Assembly (NCBI RefSeq): GCF_001548375.1
Contig: NZ_AP017295.1
Coordinates: forward strand, 3,196,501 to 3,260,500
Direction of reading: 5' to 3'
DNA: 64,000 nt
Source: Nostoc sp. NIES-3756
Lineage (GTDB): Bacteria > Cyanobacteriota > Cyanobacteriia > Cyanobacteriales > Nostocaceae
Position 1 is the first letter of the stretch. Every line of letters starts with the position of its first letter. The notes below the pieces were generated by a model. The model was given only the letters and a program-made list of their open reading frames with translations. It had not been told where the DNA came from and made no database searches. The position numbers were made by a program, and so were the translations under genes. Positions 44,723 to 55,352 of this stretch are shown here, piece after piece.

Positions 44723-45397
44723 ATGCTCAAGTTTTACTACAATCATCGCTCACCTATGGCTCGTCGTGTATGGCGGACATTGCTGGAAAAAGAAATTATA
44801 TTTGAGCCAATAATTATGAAATTAAATGGTGATCAATTACAACCTGATTTTTTAGAAATTAATCCCTTTCATCATATTCCAGTCATTGTAGATAATAGTT
44901 TTCGAGTAGTAGAATCCCTAGCAATTATGGATTACTTGGAAGCTAAATATCCTACACCTGCACTGTTACCTAAAAACGCTGAATCCTTAGCAAAAGTAAG
45001 AATGGTACAGATGGTAGTAACAAATGAACTATTACCAAAAATAATTATCTTAATGTTTGAGAAAAAAGATTCAGCCAAATATACACAAGCGAATGAGCAT
45101 ATAGATAAAGTCTTAGGATTTTTATCAGGATGTTTAGGTAATGGTGCTTATTATGCTGGTGAACAGTTTACTTTAGCAGATATTGTGGCAGGAACAGATT
45201 TATCTTTATTGCTAAAGCTGGGAATTAGTTTAAGTAATTATCCTAATTTGCAAGATTGGTTTGAACGTTTAATGCAACGGGAAGTTTGGCAACAAACAGA
45301 ACTGAGTGTAGAAGATTTTGAAAGGTTTAAGGAAGTTTTTATCAAACTACGTCAACGCAAGTTAAACCAGGAAACAAAAGTCAATGTACATCAATAA
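44723..45397 (+). CDS. Glutathione S-transferase
   Basis: A 224-residue two-domain enzyme. The thioredoxin-like N-terminal domain (1-80) has the start MLKFYYNHRSPMARRV, with Ser/Tyr candidates for glutathione activation, the cis-Pro in HHIPVIVD and the glutathione-binding VVESLAIMDYLEAKY. The helical domain includes the buried FTLADIVAGTDLS N-capping motif. It should conjugate glutathione to electrophiles or act as a peroxidase/isomerase. AGAGGA precedes the start. It overlaps the truncated patatin gene by 14 bp. Confidence 0.92.
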   Translation: MLKFYYNHRSPMARRVWRTLLEKEIIFEPIIMKLNGDQLQPDFLEINPFHHIPVIVDNSFRVVESLAIMDYLEAKYPTPALLPKNAESLAKVRMVQMVVTNELLPKIIILMFEKKDSAKYTQANEHIDKVLGFLSGCLGNGAYYAGEQFTLADIVAGTDLSLLLKLGISLSNYPNLQDWFERLMQREVWQQTELSVEDFERFKEVFIKLRQRKLNQETKVNVHQ

Positions 45398-45635
45398 TAA
45401 ATCATTAGCGATCGCCTGTGCATCAGGTAGTTTTAAAGGTGTATTCGCGCATGGTGTTTTGAGTGCGCTGGAATCAGCAGGAGTTCGCGCCAACGCTTAT
45501 AGTGCAGCCTTAGCTTCAGTATTACCAACTGCTTGGGCTACCATTGGCAAAGCCACAGAATTAGGTGTAGATTACTGGTTGGCTGGTTGGCGCGTACTCC
45601 AACAACCAAATATAGGCATGAGTCAAGTTAATTAA
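45384..45635 (+). pseudogene. Truncated patatin-like phospholipase gene
   Basis: Only 83 codons. The product begins MYINNKSLAIACASGSFKG, continues VFAHGVLSALESAGV and a serine-containing SAALASVLPTAWATIG. This looks like the N-terminal quarter of a patatin-like protein (glycine-rich oxyanion loop, then an elbow-like segment). The frame stops after GMSQVN, and no patatin continuation was recognised downstream. The catalytic Asp is therefore missing, and the gene is probably dead or a short remnant. It overlaps the glutathione S-transferase gene by 14 bp. Confidence 0.6.
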
Positions 45636-45762
45636 AGGGGGCATGGTGCGATCGCGCCACCTCTGTTAAATTTAACAATATATTTTATTACGTTTTTTCC
45701 ACAATGTTAGATTAAATTATAATCAGTTATATTGTGAGCGTCGTTATTAGTTTTCAACTAAT

Positions 45763-47025
45763 ATGCTCATATTTTTTATACATGGTGTAGCTGAAGCAAA
45801 AGTTAAATTTGCTAGACCTTTAGAACATTTAATTAAAGAAGATTTATTGCAAAGAGGCATAAACCCACCATATTTTCATTCGGGCTTTTATGCTGATATT
45901 CTCAATAACAAAGGCAAAATATCAAATTTTATTCATCAAGACTTACAGCTTGCAAAACAAGAGAACCCAAATATTAACCAACAAGATATATTTCGGGGTC
46001 AAGAAATTAGAGAAGAATTTATTTCAGATTTCGTTGGCGATGCTTTCACTTATTTAAACCCGGAAAGAGGCGCAAAAATCCGCGAATCAATTGCCGGGCA
46101 TTTAGAGGAATTTATCCTACATCATCCTGAAGAAAAAGAACTGCATATTATAGCTCATTCAATGGGAACTGTTATTTTATGGGATATACTATTCTCTCAA
46201 AAATTTAACCATGATGATGCTGCATATAAAATTCGTTACTTAATTAAGAAAGAAGTGCAACTCAAGAGTATTTTTACGCTGGGTTCACCAATACTCTTAT
46301 TCAACATGATTTTAGATATAAAACCAAAACATATTAATGATTTTTTATTAGATTATCAACAACCTCTACAATGGACTAATATCATTCATTCTTCAGACTT
46401 AATTGCTTACCCCATAAGCTCTAGCTTAAGATTAACTAATGACTCTAAGTTATCTGTAAAAGATAAATTTATATCTTCAAAGGCAAATAATCTAGAACAA
46501 ACTGTACGTGCAGTAGCCGAGTTTCCTGCTGTTGAAGCAGCTAGTAAACTAACTCCAGGTGTTAATCAAGCTTTTTCTCTAGCTGCAATTGCAGCAGGTG
46601 CGGCAGATGCTCATATTAACTATTGGCATTGTTCTCAAACTGTAAAAATTATTGTAGATGAGATTGTAGGAAATAATGAAGAAATAATAGATAAAGTTAT
46701 TGAGTGCTTAAAACAAGTGCCAGGAATGACTATTACTCTCTTAGAAAATAAAAAATCTGCACAGAAGATAAATCCTCAAGAACAAAATAACTGGGATCAA
46801 TTATTCGGTAATGTTGATAAATTGATAGAAAATTTTGATTTTTATGATGATAGCGGTAAATTAAGAATGCGCGATAATTTGGCTCAAGTTCCCCGTGTAT
46901 CTATTTATAACAGTGATGGTAATTGTCAATTTAGAGGTTACGTTGGGTTAATTCATGCCAATGATTTAAGGCAAGAGGTAGAGGCTATAAAACAGAAATA
47001 TATGAAAGTAATTAACCGTCGATAA
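45763..47025 (+). CDS. Alpha/beta-hydrolase-like protein, function unknown
   Basis: A 420-residue protein. It opens with strand MLIFFIHGVAE (oxyanion-type H-G) and has a nucleophile elbow I-I-A-H-S-M-G-T near 133-140, followed by a helix and the strand SIFTLGSPILLF. This resembles lipase-like or effector-like hydrolases that act on lipids. The C-terminal 200 residues include an Ala-rich helix (about 250-285) and a charged region. No signal peptide is present. Codon use is AT-rich. Substrate unknown. Confidence 0.7.
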   Translation: MLIFFIHGVAEAKVKFARPLEHLIKEDLLQRGINPPYFHSGFYADILNNKGKISNFIHQDLQLAKQENPNINQQDIFRGQEIREEFISDFVGDAFTYLNPERGAKIRESIAGHLEEFILHHPEEKELHIIAHSMGTVILWDILFSQKFNHDDAAYKIRYLIKKEVQLKSIFTLGSPILLFNMILDIKPKHINDFLLDYQQPLQWTNIIHSSDLIAYPISSSLRLTNDSKLSVKDKFISSKANNLEQTVRAVAEFPAVEAASKLTPGVNQAFSLAAIAAGAADAHINYWHCSQTVKIIVDEIVGNNEEIIDKVIECLKQVPGMTITLLENKKSAQKINPQEQNNWDQLFGNVDKLIENFDFYDDSGKLRMRDNLAQVPRVSIYNSDGNCQFRGYVGLIHANDLRQEVEAIKQKYMKVINRR

Positions 47026-47034
47026 AGCGGATGT

Positions 47035-47095
47035 AGGCGTTTGCGGTAGCATCTCGTAGAGAACGTAGAGAAGTCTTCCCGCAGGGTACGCCGAT
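47035..47095. repeat. REP-like dispersed repeat
   Basis: The segment with ATCTCGTAGAGAACGTAGAG and CCCGCAGGGTACGCC has the composition of palindromic GC-rich repeats common between genes of Nostoc-type genomes. Short GTAGAGAA motifs recur in it. The boundaries are approximate. Confidence 0.45.
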
Positions 47096-47179
47096 AAATC
47101 AAGTAAAATATTTTCGGCATGAATGATGATTGTAGGGTAGGTATCTTGCCTGCCCTAAAATATTTTATAACTCGTAAAA

Positions 47180-47701
47180 TCATTTAATAGCTGTAGCACG
47201 TATGGTCAGGTTCATATTTTTGAGATGATCGTTTTTATTAACCTGAATAGGATTAGAAAAATTATTAGGCGAAATGCTTACACTATTGATAAATGTAGTC
47301 CATTTATCTGGACTTATAGCAAACACATGAACAGATTTGCCAATAGCGGCAGAAGCAATAGATAAAGTATATTGACAACCAGTAACAATATTACCTTTAG
47401 CTTTTACTACATTGCCAATTTGCTTGTATTCGGGTAATGCAATTCCCCCATCAGATGGGGCAGGAGTAAAACTTTCAGCAACATATACTTTAATTTCATT
47501 ACAAGTGAAGTTAGGTTGACCACCATTATTACTACCACCATTTGTAATTACACCACTAATGCTAGTAGTAGGAATTAACTGGATGGGAATATTTGGAACC
47601 TCAACTGGTCTTTGTATTTTGATGATGGAATCAGCCATTGCACTTTGTGCGGTGAAAATAGCTAAAAAAGCAATAGTAGCTGGAAATAAACGTGACTTCA
47701 T
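47180..47701 (-). CDS. Exported protein of unknown function
   Basis: A 173-residue protein. The start is set at ATG 47701 because AGGAG lies about nine bases upstream and the product then begins with a typical signal peptide (MKSRLFPATIAFLAIFTAQS, cleavage after A-M-A); a longer frame from 47752 lacks this. The mature part is a beta-rich sequence with a Gly/Asn-rich linker (about 55-70) and two cysteines (in FTCNEI and VTGCQY) that could form a disulfide. It should be periplasmic or secreted. I do not recognise the family. Confidence 0.7.
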   Translation of the reverse strand: MKSRLFPATIAFLAIFTAQSAMADSIIKIQRPVEVPNIPIQLIPTTSISGVITNGGSNNGGQPNFTCNEIKVYVAESFTPAPSDGGIALPEYKQIGNVVKAKGNIVTGCQYTLSIASAAIGKSVHVFAISPDKWTTFINSVSISPNNFSNPIQVNKNDHLKNMNLTIRATAIK

Positions 47702-47921
47702 AACTGGACTCCTGAATAAAGTAAATGTTGTTAGTGGTGAATTACCTTTCACTTACTTCATAGGTTTAGCTGCTTTTTTTTATGCAGGGTAAAATTTGAC
47801 AATTTTTGCAAATCTGCAAATTTGGCAGTTTAGTTTTTGCAGACAAGTAAGCATTCCTCTATGATTGTTGATATATAAACAGTCCAAGCAAGTGTATTTA
47901 ATTAGGTATTAAAAATTAGTT

Positions 47922-49235
47922 ATGACTCAACAACCGATACAAGTAATTGGAGGTGGACTAGCTGGAACAGAAGCGGCGTGGCAAATTGCCCAGGCTGGAG
48001 TGCCAGTAATTTTACATGAGATGCGTCCTAAACGTTTCAGCCCTGCCCATCATACAGAACATTTGGCAGAGTTGGTGTGTAGTAACTCCTTTGGGGCAAT
48101 GGCAAGCGATCGCGCGGCCGGATTACTCCACGAAGAATTGCGCCAACTTGGCTCTATAATCATCTCTAAAGCTGATGAACACGCCGTTCCCGCAGGTGGC
48201 GCACTGGCAGTAGATAGGGGTCAATTTGGACAAGATTTAACCCAAACCCTGGCTAGCCATCCCTTAATTGAATTTCGCCGTGGTGAAGTCCCAGCCATTC
48301 CCGAAGGTATTGTGGTTTTAGCAACCGGGCCGTTAACTAGTCCCGACTTGGCAGAAGACTTGCACCGCTTCACCGGGATGGAATACATGAGTTTCTTTGA
48401 TGCGGCTAGCCCTATCATTGTCGGAGATTCGATTAACCGCGATATTGCTTTTATGGCTTCGCGCTATGACAAAGGAGAAGCCGCTTACCTCAACTGTCCC
48501 ATGAATAAGGAACAGTATCTACGATTTTGGCAAGAACTCTGCAAAGCAGAACAAACAGAACTGAAAGATTTTGAACGCGAAACAGCTAAATTTTTTGAAG
48601 CCTGTCTCCCCATCGAAGAACTAGCGCAACGGGGAGAAGATACTATGCGTTACGGCCCCCTCAAGCCTGTGGGTTTATCTGATAGTCGCACGGGGGAACG
48701 TCCCTATGCGGTGGTGCAGTTGAGACAAGAAGATAAAGCTGGTCAATTGTGGAATATGGTAGGATTTCAAACAAATCTGCGTTGGGGTGAACAAAAACGA
48801 GTATTTCAATTGATCCCCGGCTTAGAAAAGGCAGAATTTGTGCGGTTAGGAGTAATGCACCGCAACACCTTTATCAATGCACCCCAATTGATGCTACCTA
48901 CCCTGCAATTTAAACAGCGTCCAACATTATTAGCGGCTGGACAATTAATTGGAACTGAAGGCTACACAGCCGCCGCCGCCGGTGGTTGGTTAGCGGGAAC
49001 TAATGCGGCAAGATTGGCGTTAGGTCAGGAACCTGTAGCTTTACCACCTACGACAATGTTAGGTGCATTATTAGAATTTATCAGTTCCGCCTCGCCTAAA
49101 CACTTCCAACCTATGCCGCCTAACTTTGGCATTCTGCCAGACTTGGGTGTGAAAATCAAAAATAAACAGGAGCGTTACGGACATTACCGCGATCGCTCTC
49201 TCGCAGATTTGGTAAGTTGGAAAAATGGTCATTAG
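47922..49235 (+). CDS. trmFO: tRNA uracil-54 methyltransferase, folate- and FAD-dependent (TrmFO)
   Basis: A 437-residue flavoprotein that methylates U54 in the T-loop of tRNA using methylenetetrahydrofolate. The FAD-binding motif [10 protein letters not shown] lies at 10-19. Other family hallmarks are [24 protein letters not shown] (with the catalytic cysteine), [25 protein letters not shown] and [16 protein letters not shown]. Length is normal for the family. It is transcribed alone and followed by a hairpin at 49258. Confidence 0.96.
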   Translation: MTQQPIQVIGGGLAGTEAAWQIAQAGVPVILHEMRPKRFSPAHHTEHLAELVCSNSFGAMASDRAAGLLHEELRQLGSIIISKADEHAVPAGGALAVDRGQFGQDLTQTLASHPLIEFRRGEVPAIPEGIVVLATGPLTSPDLAEDLHRFTGMEYMSFFDAASPIIVGDSINRDIAFMASRYDKGEAAYLNCPMNKEQYLRFWQELCKAEQTELKDFERETAKFFEACLPIEELAQRGEDTMRYGPLKPVGLSDSRTGERPYAVVQLRQEDKAGQLWNMVGFQTNLRWGEQKRVFQLIPGLEKAEFVRLGVMHRNTFINAPQLMLPTLQFKQRPTLLAAGQLIGTEGYTAAAAGGWLAGTNAARLALGQEPVALPPTTMLGALLEFISSASPKHFQPMPPNFGILPDLGVKIKNKQERYGHYRDRSLADLVSWKNGH

Positions 49236-49257
49236 TTATTAGTCATCTCTTACAAAG

Positions 49258-49286
49258 TTCTGAGCGGAGGTTTCCTCCGCTCAGAA
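49258..49286. terminator. Hairpin downstream of trmFO
   Basis: TTCTGAGCGGAGG (49258-49270) and CCTCCGCTCAGAA (49274-49286) are perfect 13-bp arms with a 3-base loop, 22 bp after the trmFO stop. There is no strong T-run. The core CTGAGCG is shared with the 29-bp hairpin at 28584, so it is a dispersed palindrome that may also terminate transcription. Confidence 0.55.
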
Positions 49287-49320
49287 TTTGCGCTTAGTCA
49301 TTAGTCCATTCGTAAGGGTT

Positions 49321-49364
49321 GGTAATAGGTAATGGGTAATGGGAGAAAACAATTACCTATTACC
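49321..49364. repeat. Heptamer-based inverted repeat
   Basis: GGTAATAGGTAAT (49321-49333) pairs perfectly with ATTACCTATTACC (49352-49364). It is the same family as 42535-42597. Confidence 0.75.
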
Positions 49365-49757
49365 ACATACGTAATTAGCCCAACTTTATATGACTACGGT
49401 CTACTGACTAATTTATTAAATACATAGACAAAACTAAAGTTCATCATTGAAAAAATGAATTTGTCTCTATACCTTACCCAATTAGCATAGTTACAGCCTG
49501 AGCTAAAGATAATCTTTTTGAAGTCATAGATCATCTATTCCTGATTTACCAATAGAATGATTTTGAAGAGTAAGCAAATTACACAACATCCAACCTGAAC
49601 TGACCATTAGCGCATAAGATAGCTTTGCTGTCTAGTAATAGTAGATAGTGATTTCTTATTAAAAATCTCTATAAAACCGCATTAAGTCCTCATTAATCGA
49701 CAATTCTGAACTTACTCGCTATCAGCTTCGCCTACTCGTTCTGCGGTCAATAAGATC

Positions 49758-52700
49758 ATGAAGATTGACGAATTAACTATGCGATTTAACGAGCCATTGA
49801 CTTATTTACATAATTTATATCATTTGATTGATAGTCATCCTTTGACGCTTAATCCTGATAGTTATGTTATTGATGCTATTATCTTGATGAATCAGCAACA
49901 AAGTCAGAATGTGCCGTTGCATCATTTCAACTCATCGGATGCTTGTAGCAATATTAATTTACAAGAAACAGGTTATGTTTTAGTTATTGAGTCAGGACAC
50001 TTATTAGGTATCTTCACAGAGCGAGAATTAGTAAAGTTGGCTGCATCAACAATTGATTTCGCCGATATCAAGATAACTGAAGTGATGCAGCAGCCAGCTA
50101 TTACAATGAAAATCTCAGATATTCAAGACATTTTTACAGTCTTGTCCCTATTGCATCAGTATCAAATCCGTCACTTGCCAATTTTGAACGATAGTGAGCA
50201 ACTAGTTGGCATTGTAACTATGACTAGCTTGTTGCAAGGATTGAATCAGTTGCAAACATTTTGCAGCCTCCAAGCTTTCACTCACCAGTCTTGCAACCCC
50301 ATCGAATGGTGCAATCGTGACTTTTCCAGACAGCATCAACAAGGAAAAGTGATTTTCTATAGTAACATGGCTGAAGATATCACCAATCTCAAACAGGCAG
50401 AAGAATCACTACGTCGCAGTGAAGCTAGATTGAATTTAGCTTTGGAATCTGCCAACATGGGCATCTGGGATTGGGATATTTTGACTGATGAGACCGTCTG
50501 GTCGGCTAATATGTGGTCATTATATGGTCTGCCGAACACAACTTTAACTCCCAATTTTCAAGGCTTTTTGAAGTTAATTCATCCGCAAGACCGAGAAGCT
50601 GTCCGGCAATCTGTAACTAATATGATTAAGCAAGGAGGTCAATTTGCGGTTGAATACCGGACTGTCTGGCCTGATGGTAGTATTCACTGGCTCTGTGATA
50701 AGGGTCACGTTTACCACAACGATGCTGGTCAAGCAATCAGGATGATTGGCACAACTAGAGACATTACAGATCGCAAACAATCAGAATTAGCTCTAAGAGA
50801 AAGTGAAGAGTTCTATCGCTCCGTTGTTACAGCCATGAGTGAGGGAATTGTATTACAGCAAGCTGATGGCCAGATTATCACTTGTAATGCCAGTGCGGAG
50901 AGAATTTTAGGGTTAAGCCGAGAGCAAATCATAGATCGCACCAGTGATGATGGGCGTTGGCGAACCATTCGTGAAGACGGCTCCCCCTTTCCTAGTGAAG
51001 AGTATCCATCAATGATAACTTTACGCACAGGCAAACCCTGTTCTAATGTGAATCTGGGAATTTACAAACCTGATGGACAATTAACTTGGATTTCGATTAA
51101 CTCTCAGCCTTTGTATCGGGAAAATGAAACAGTCCCTTATGCGGTAGTTACATCCTTTGCCGATATTAGCGAACAACAAGCTGCATTGCGCGATCGCCAA
51201 GTTGCAGAACAAAAAATTCGTGAGCAAGCAGCTTTATTAGAAATTGCTACCGATGCCATTTTTGTGCGAGATTTACACGGCGAAATTTTATTCTGGAATC
51301 AAGGTGCAGAACGGTTGTATGGTTGGTCAAAACAGGAGGCTATAGGCAGGAATGCCCAAGAGTTACTTTATGCAGAAATTTCAACTCACCAGAATAAACA
51401 GGCTTGTAAGGTTGTGACTGAGGTAGGAGTATGGCAGGGTGAGTTGCAAAAGTTAACCAAACACGGAAAAGAAGTGATTGTCGAAAGCCGTTGGACACTG
51501 ATGCGTGATGCGGACGGGGAAGCAAAATCAATTTTAATTGTTGATACCGATATTACCCACAAAAAACAACTAGAAGAACAGTTTTTTCGCGCTCAACGAT
51601 TAGAAAGCTTGGGTACACTTGCCAGTGGCATTGCTCACGACTTGAATAATATTTTGACACCAATCTTAGCTGCTGCCCAACTCCTGAAAGTCAAATTACC
51701 CAACGAACAGCTGCGATCAGCTACGCTGGGCGGAACGCCATCGCCTAAAGTAGAGCGAGCATCATCACAATATCTGTTAGAGATTCTCGAAAATAACGCC
51801 AAACGCGGCGCTTGTCTAGTCAAACAGGTACTGTCCTTTGCACGCGGCTTTAAAGGAGAGCGAATCACAGTCCAACTCAAGCACTTAATTACCGATATTA
51901 TCTTGATTGGTAAACAGACATTTCCTAAATCGATTGAATTTACTGCCAGCCTCCCGGAAGACCTTTGGGCTGTTGCTGGAGATGTCACCCAATTACATCA
52001 AGTGCTGATGAATCTTGTTGTTAATGCCCGTGATGCTATGCCAGATGGTGGCATTATTAGCATCACAGCAGAAAATATTGCCATTGATGAAACCTACGCC
52101 AGCATGATGTTAGAGGCTAATGTTGGCAATTATATTCAAATAACTGTTACTGATACAGGTGTAGGTATGGCTTCAGAAATCTTAGATAAAATTTTTGATC
52201 CATTCTTCACCACAAAAGATGTAGGAGTAGGAACAGGATTAGGGCTTTCAACCGTATTAGGGATCATTAAAAGTCATGGCGGTTTTGTCACTGTCTCTAG
52301 CAAAGTTGGTCAAGGTAGCAAATTTACGCTGTTCTTGCCAGCGATTCAAGCAATACCCAATGTACCAACTAAGGAAATAGAAATACCAATAGGCAAGGGG
52401 GAATTAATTCTCATTGTTGATGATGAAGCACCAATTTGTGAAATTGCCAAGATGATTCTTAAAGGTCATAACTACAATGCCCTCACTGCTTCTAATGGTA
52501 TCGAAGCGATCGCCCTCTATGCCCAAAACAAACATCGGATTAGTGCTGTTGTCATGGATATGATGATGCCAGAAATGGATGGTGTCACAGCCATTCGCAC
52601 CTTGAAAAAAATGAACTCTCAGGTGCGAATTATTGCTAGCAGTGGCATCAATGTGGCAGAAACTTTATCACAAGCAGCAGTAGTGGGTGTACAACAAGTT

Positions 52701-52769
52701 TTACCCAAACCCTTCACCGCTAAGGAATTACTAAACTGTCTGCATCATGTACTCAGGGTGGAAAATTAA
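49758..52769 (+). CDS. Hybrid histidine kinase: CBS pair, multiple PAS, HisKA, HATPase, receiver
   Basis: A 1003-residue soluble hybrid kinase. Two CBS motifs (about 25-170, ending [12 protein letters not shown]) may bind adenine nucleotides. Then come PAS domains (about 215-335, 350-475 and 490-600) and a phosphoacceptor G-I-A-H-D-L-N-N (near 633-640, the NtrB-like HDLNN type). The ATPase domain has [14 protein letters not shown] and [18 protein letters not shown], and a C-terminal receiver (about 880-1000) has Asp in [12 protein letters not shown]. Residues about 652-668 look like an in-frame repeat insertion between phosphoacceptor and ATPase. The partner is unknown. Confidence 0.92.
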   Translation: MKIDELTMRFNEPLTYLHNLYHLIDSHPLTLNPDSYVIDAIILMNQQQSQNVPLHHFNSSDACSNINLQETGYVLVIESGHLLGIFTERELVKLAASTIDFADIKITEVMQQPAITMKISDIQDIFTVLSLLHQYQIRHLPILNDSEQLVGIVTMTSLLQGLNQLQTFCSLQAFTHQSCNPIEWCNRDFSRQHQQGKVIFYSNMAEDITNLKQAEESLRRSEARLNLALESANMGIWDWDILTDETVWSANMWSLYGLPNTTLTPNFQGFLKLIHPQDREAVRQSVTNMIKQGGQFAVEYRTVWPDGSIHWLCDKGHVYHNDAGQAIRMIGTTRDITDRKQSELALRESEEFYRSVVTAMSEGIVLQQADGQIITCNASAERILGLSREQIIDRTSDDGRWRTIREDGSPFPSEEYPSMITLRTGKPCSNVNLGIYKPDGQLTWISINSQPLYRENETVPYAVVTSFADISEQQAALRDRQVAEQKIREQAALLEIATDAIFVRDLHGEILFWNQGAERLYGWSKQEAIGRNAQELLYAEISTHQNKQACKVVTEVGVWQGELQKLTKHGKEVIVESRWTLMRDADGEAKSILIVDTDITHKKQLEEQFFRAQRLESLGTLASGIAHDLNNILTPILAAAQLLKVKLPNEQLRSATLGGTPSPKVERASSQYLLEILENNAKRGACLVKQVLSFARGFKGERITVQLKHLITDIILIGKQTFPKSIEFTASLPEDLWAVAGDVTQLHQVLMNLVVNARDAMPDGGIISITAENIAIDETYASMMLEANVGNYIQITVTDTGVGMASEILDKIFDPFFTTKDVGVGTGLGLSTVLGIIKSHGGFVTVSSKVGQGSKFTLFLPAIQAIPNVPTKEIEIPIGKGELILIVDDEAPICEIAKMILKGHNYNALTASNGIEAIALYAQNKHRISAVVMDMMMPEMDGVTAIRTLKKMNSQVRIIASSGINVAETLSQAAVVGVQQVLPKPFTAKELLNCLHHVLRVEN

Positions 52770-52820
52770 AGAATTAGGTGTGATGAAGATGGCGATCGCT
52801 AAAGTAAAATGGCTGTTTGC

Positions 52821-52951
52821 TAGGACTTACACACTTAACCAAAAAAACCTTCTGAGGATGGTCAAAGGTCAACAGTCAAGACAGTTTTATACTATTGACT
52901 ATTGACTCTTGACAAAAAAGCCTAAAAGTTAGTCACACTGCGTAAGTCCTA
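52821..52951. mobile_element. Miniature inverted-repeat element with TAGGACTTAC ends
   Basis: TAGGACTTAC (52821-52830) and GTAAGTCCTA (52942-52951) bound a 131-bp segment with no coding capacity. Similarity extends imperfectly inward (ACACA versus GCAGT). The interior carries heptamer repeats (CTATTGA). No target duplication could be read. Confidence 0.6.
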
Positions 52952-52956
52952 AATAT

Positions 52957-54003
52957 TTATGTTGTTTTACTTAATTTGACTTTAGCCTCTCCTTTCAATT
53001 CTTCAATTTGTAGTAAGCTGACAACTAAACCAGCGATTGGCACAGCTAGAAAAACACCTAATAGCCCAGCAATTCTTGCTCCAATTAATAATGCGAAAAA
53101 TGTCACTACTGGGTTAACATCAACCGAATTTTGCATAACTCTCGGTGAAATTAAGTTGTCTTGAATTTGCTGAAGTATAATTGAAACTGCTAAAACTTTG
53201 AAAGCAAGTACAACATCTTGAATTAGTAAAATTAAAAAAACCGTACCAATTCCCAAAGATGCCCCAATCCCCGGAACGGCATCAAGAATGCCGATAATCA
53301 AGGACAAAACTAAGGGATAAGGAACTTGCAATATGATAAAGACTAAACAAGTAGAAATAGACAGAAATAACATTAAAAGTAATTGCCCTCGGAAAAAACC
53401 TAAGAGCTTTTCTTCAACTGTAGCGGCGAAATGATTACGAGATTTTTCGGGAATAATTTTCAAGACGAAACGCCAAACATTCTCACCATTTAGTAACATA
53501 AAAAGAGTAACAACTGTAATAAAAATTAGATTAACGAAATTAGTAAGTGATGTTCCTAAAAGACCAATTAAATAATTAATACTAGATAAAGCAAAGTTTT
53601 GGATTCTTTCGGCAATAGCATCAAGATTTAACTGTAAATTGCGATTTCGCAAAATAGATTCTAGTTGTGCTACTAAAGAACCCACAGAATTAGCAATTTC
53701 CAAAAATCTATCAATGAGTTGTTGCCCTTGAGATATGATTGCTAAACCAAGGGTGGTTGCCAAAGCAACAGCAACCAAGAGGCTGATGAGGAAAACTAAA
53801 ATAACTGCGACTGTGCGAGGTAAAAAACGGTGCAACCATCGCACAGGATAGTTTAATAAAGCGGCTAAGATGGCCGCAAATGTAAAAACTACAATTACAG
53901 TTTCAAAATAACTAAATAGCTGTAGAGCAGCCCAACCAAAAGCGAACAATAGTAAGAAGCGAATGATAAAAGAATTAGTTAATCGCTGTCGGATATTGTT
54001 CAT
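52957..54003 (-). CDS. AI-2E (PerM/TqsA-like) family membrane protein
   Basis: A 348-residue polytopic protein with seven or eight membrane segments and the family signatures NYPVRWLHRF and ALLIGARIAGLLGVFLAVPIAG. The family includes an autoinducer-2 exporter and several ion/solute carriers, so the substrate is unknown. The start at 54003 is preferred because AGGAAA lies five bases upstream; a frame extending to 54057 adds a charged stretch before the first membrane span. It is followed by the miniature element at 52821. Confidence 0.9.
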   Translation of the reverse strand: MNNIRQRLTNSFIIRFLLLFAFGWAALQLFSYFETVIVVFTFAAILAALLNYPVRWLHRFLPRTVAVILVFLISLLVAVALATTLGLAIISQGQQLIDRFLEIANSVGSLVAQLESILRNRNLQLNLDAIAERIQNFALSSINYLIGLLGTSLTNFVNLIFITVVTLFMLLNGENVWRFVLKIIPEKSRNHFAATVEEKLLGFFRGQLLLMLFLSISTCLVFIILQVPYPLVLSLIIGILDAVPGIGASLGIGTVFLILLIQDVVLAFKVLAVSIILQQIQDNLISPRVMQNSVDVNPVVTFFALLIGARIAGLLGVFLAVPIAGLVVSLLQIEELKGEAKVKLSKTT

Positions 54004-54121
54004 TATTTCCTTGCTTAGTTCTTCTATTTGGCGGTCTGGAAAAGTTAATTTTATCACGCTTCCCAGTTAAGCTTACCGCACCAATAAGACAAAGCTTCCA
54101 CCCAAGGAATGAAATTATAAA

Positions 54122-55195
54122 TTAACTTTTCTCGCCTACATAAATACCTAAACAACGCGCACTCTGCACTAAAGAACTGTGAGGATTAACGTGTAAAGGA
54201 CTTTGCGCTACTACATCCTGAATCGGAACGGGAATAACTTCACCATTTTGCCAAGCTACCATTTGTCCAAATTGATTTTGAGTCACTAAATCAACGGCTG
54301 TCTTACCAAAAACTGTGGCGGTTAAACGGTCTAAGGCTGAGGGAATACCACCACGTTGGATATGTCCTAATACAGAAACTCTGGTATCTATAAGATTGGC
54401 ACTACATTGAGCTATTTGATCAGCGATATATTGACCACGGCCGCATTTAGGAGATGAGACAGAACCTGTTATATCCTTGTCCACATCTTCCAGACATAAC
54501 TTCGCACCTTCAGCAACAACAACGATCGCAAATTTGCGCCGCCAGCGATCGCGCAGTTCGGCTAAATGTTGACATAACCCACCAATTGTGTATGAGATTT
54601 CGGGAATTAAAATCACATCTGCACCGCCAGCAATACCTGCGTGTAATGCCAGATGTCCGGCGGAACGTCCCATAACTTCGACAATCATCACGCGATCATG
54701 ACTGGCAGCTGTAAAAGTCAGTTTATTTAAAGCATCGACAATGGTATTCACAGCCGTATCAAAACCAATAGCCCGTTCTGTCAAAGCCACATCATTATCT
54801 ATGGTTTTGGGGATACCAATTAAATTCCAGTGACCTTGTTTAGCGAGTTCATGGAGAATACTCAAACTACCATCGCCGCCAATGACAATTAACGCATCTA
54901 AAGCCAAAGCCTCATAACTAGCCAGCATCTCATCAACATGGGCTAAAGTATCACCTTTATTAATTGTGCCTAAAATCGTGCCACCCATATTCAGCAAGGG
55001 GTCGATACCGCGCAGATCCCAGCCGTGCATGTTGAGTGCGATCGCTTGACGTTCCAGTAAACCTTGGGTGGCATAAGGAATACCAAATACCTCCCAACCG
55101 TAAGTCAATTTTGCATGGCTGACAACTGCACGAATCACACAATTAAGCCCAGGACAGTCACCGCCACTAGTGAGGATACCAATTCTTTTACGCAT
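54122..55195 (-). CDS. pfkA: 6-phosphofructokinase
   Basis: A 357-residue phosphofructokinase that phosphorylates fructose-6-phosphate in glycolysis. Key motifs are TSGGDCPG (9-16), IGGDGS (105-110), PKTIDND (129-135, with catalytic Asp133) and MGRSAGHLALHAGIAGGAD. Asp108-Gly109 matches the ATP-using type at the position where PPi enzymes carry Asp, but Lys130 sits where the E. coli ATP enzyme has Gly124. This mixed Gly/Lys signature is known from ATP-dependent group III enzymes. It is on the same strand as nifJ and the DHOD-like gene. Confidence 0.93.
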   Translation of the reverse strand: MRKRIGILTSGGDCPGLNCVIRAVVSHAKLTYGWEVFGIPYATQGLLERQAIALNMHGWDLRGIDPLLNMGGTILGTINKGDTLAHVDEMLASYEALALDALIVIGGDGSLSILHELAKQGHWNLIGIPKTIDNDVALTERAIGFDTAVNTIVDALNKLTFTAASHDRVMIVEVMGRSAGHLALHAGIAGGADVILIPEISYTIGGLCQHLAELRDRWRRKFAIVVVAEGAKLCLEDVDKDITGSVSSPKCGRGQYIADQIAQCSANLIDTRVSVLGHIQRGGIPSALDRLTATVFGKTAVDLVTQNQFGQMVAWQNGEVIPVPIQDVVAQSPLHVNPHSSLVQSARCLGIYVGEKS

Positions 55196-55202
55196 ATTCT
55201 TT

Positions 55203-55290
55203 AGGGATTGGGGATTGGGGGAAGTGGGGGGAGTGGGGGAAGGTGGGGGAATGGGGGGAGATGAGGGAGTGGGGGGAGATGGGGAAGAGT
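55203..55290. repeat. G-rich low-complexity tract
   Basis: A run of GGGGGAGATG/GTGGGGGA-type units on the plus strand just upstream of the phosphofructokinase start. It is related in composition, on the opposite strand, to the CATCCCCCT array at 55353. It could fold with that array or form G-rich structures. Confidence 0.6.
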
Positions 55291-55352
55291 TTCTACCTAG
55301 CTTGTATATTTGAATCTGTCTTCAGTATTCAAACCCAATAGCTTGTCTATTT

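Larger units (their letters stand above)
49236..49757. other. Intergenic region with two hairpins and heptamer repeats
   Basis: About 520 bp. It holds the hairpin at 49258-49286, the heptamer inverted repeat at 49321-49364, and AT-rich DNA leading to the CBS-PAS kinase gene. No gene was found. Confidence 0.45.
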
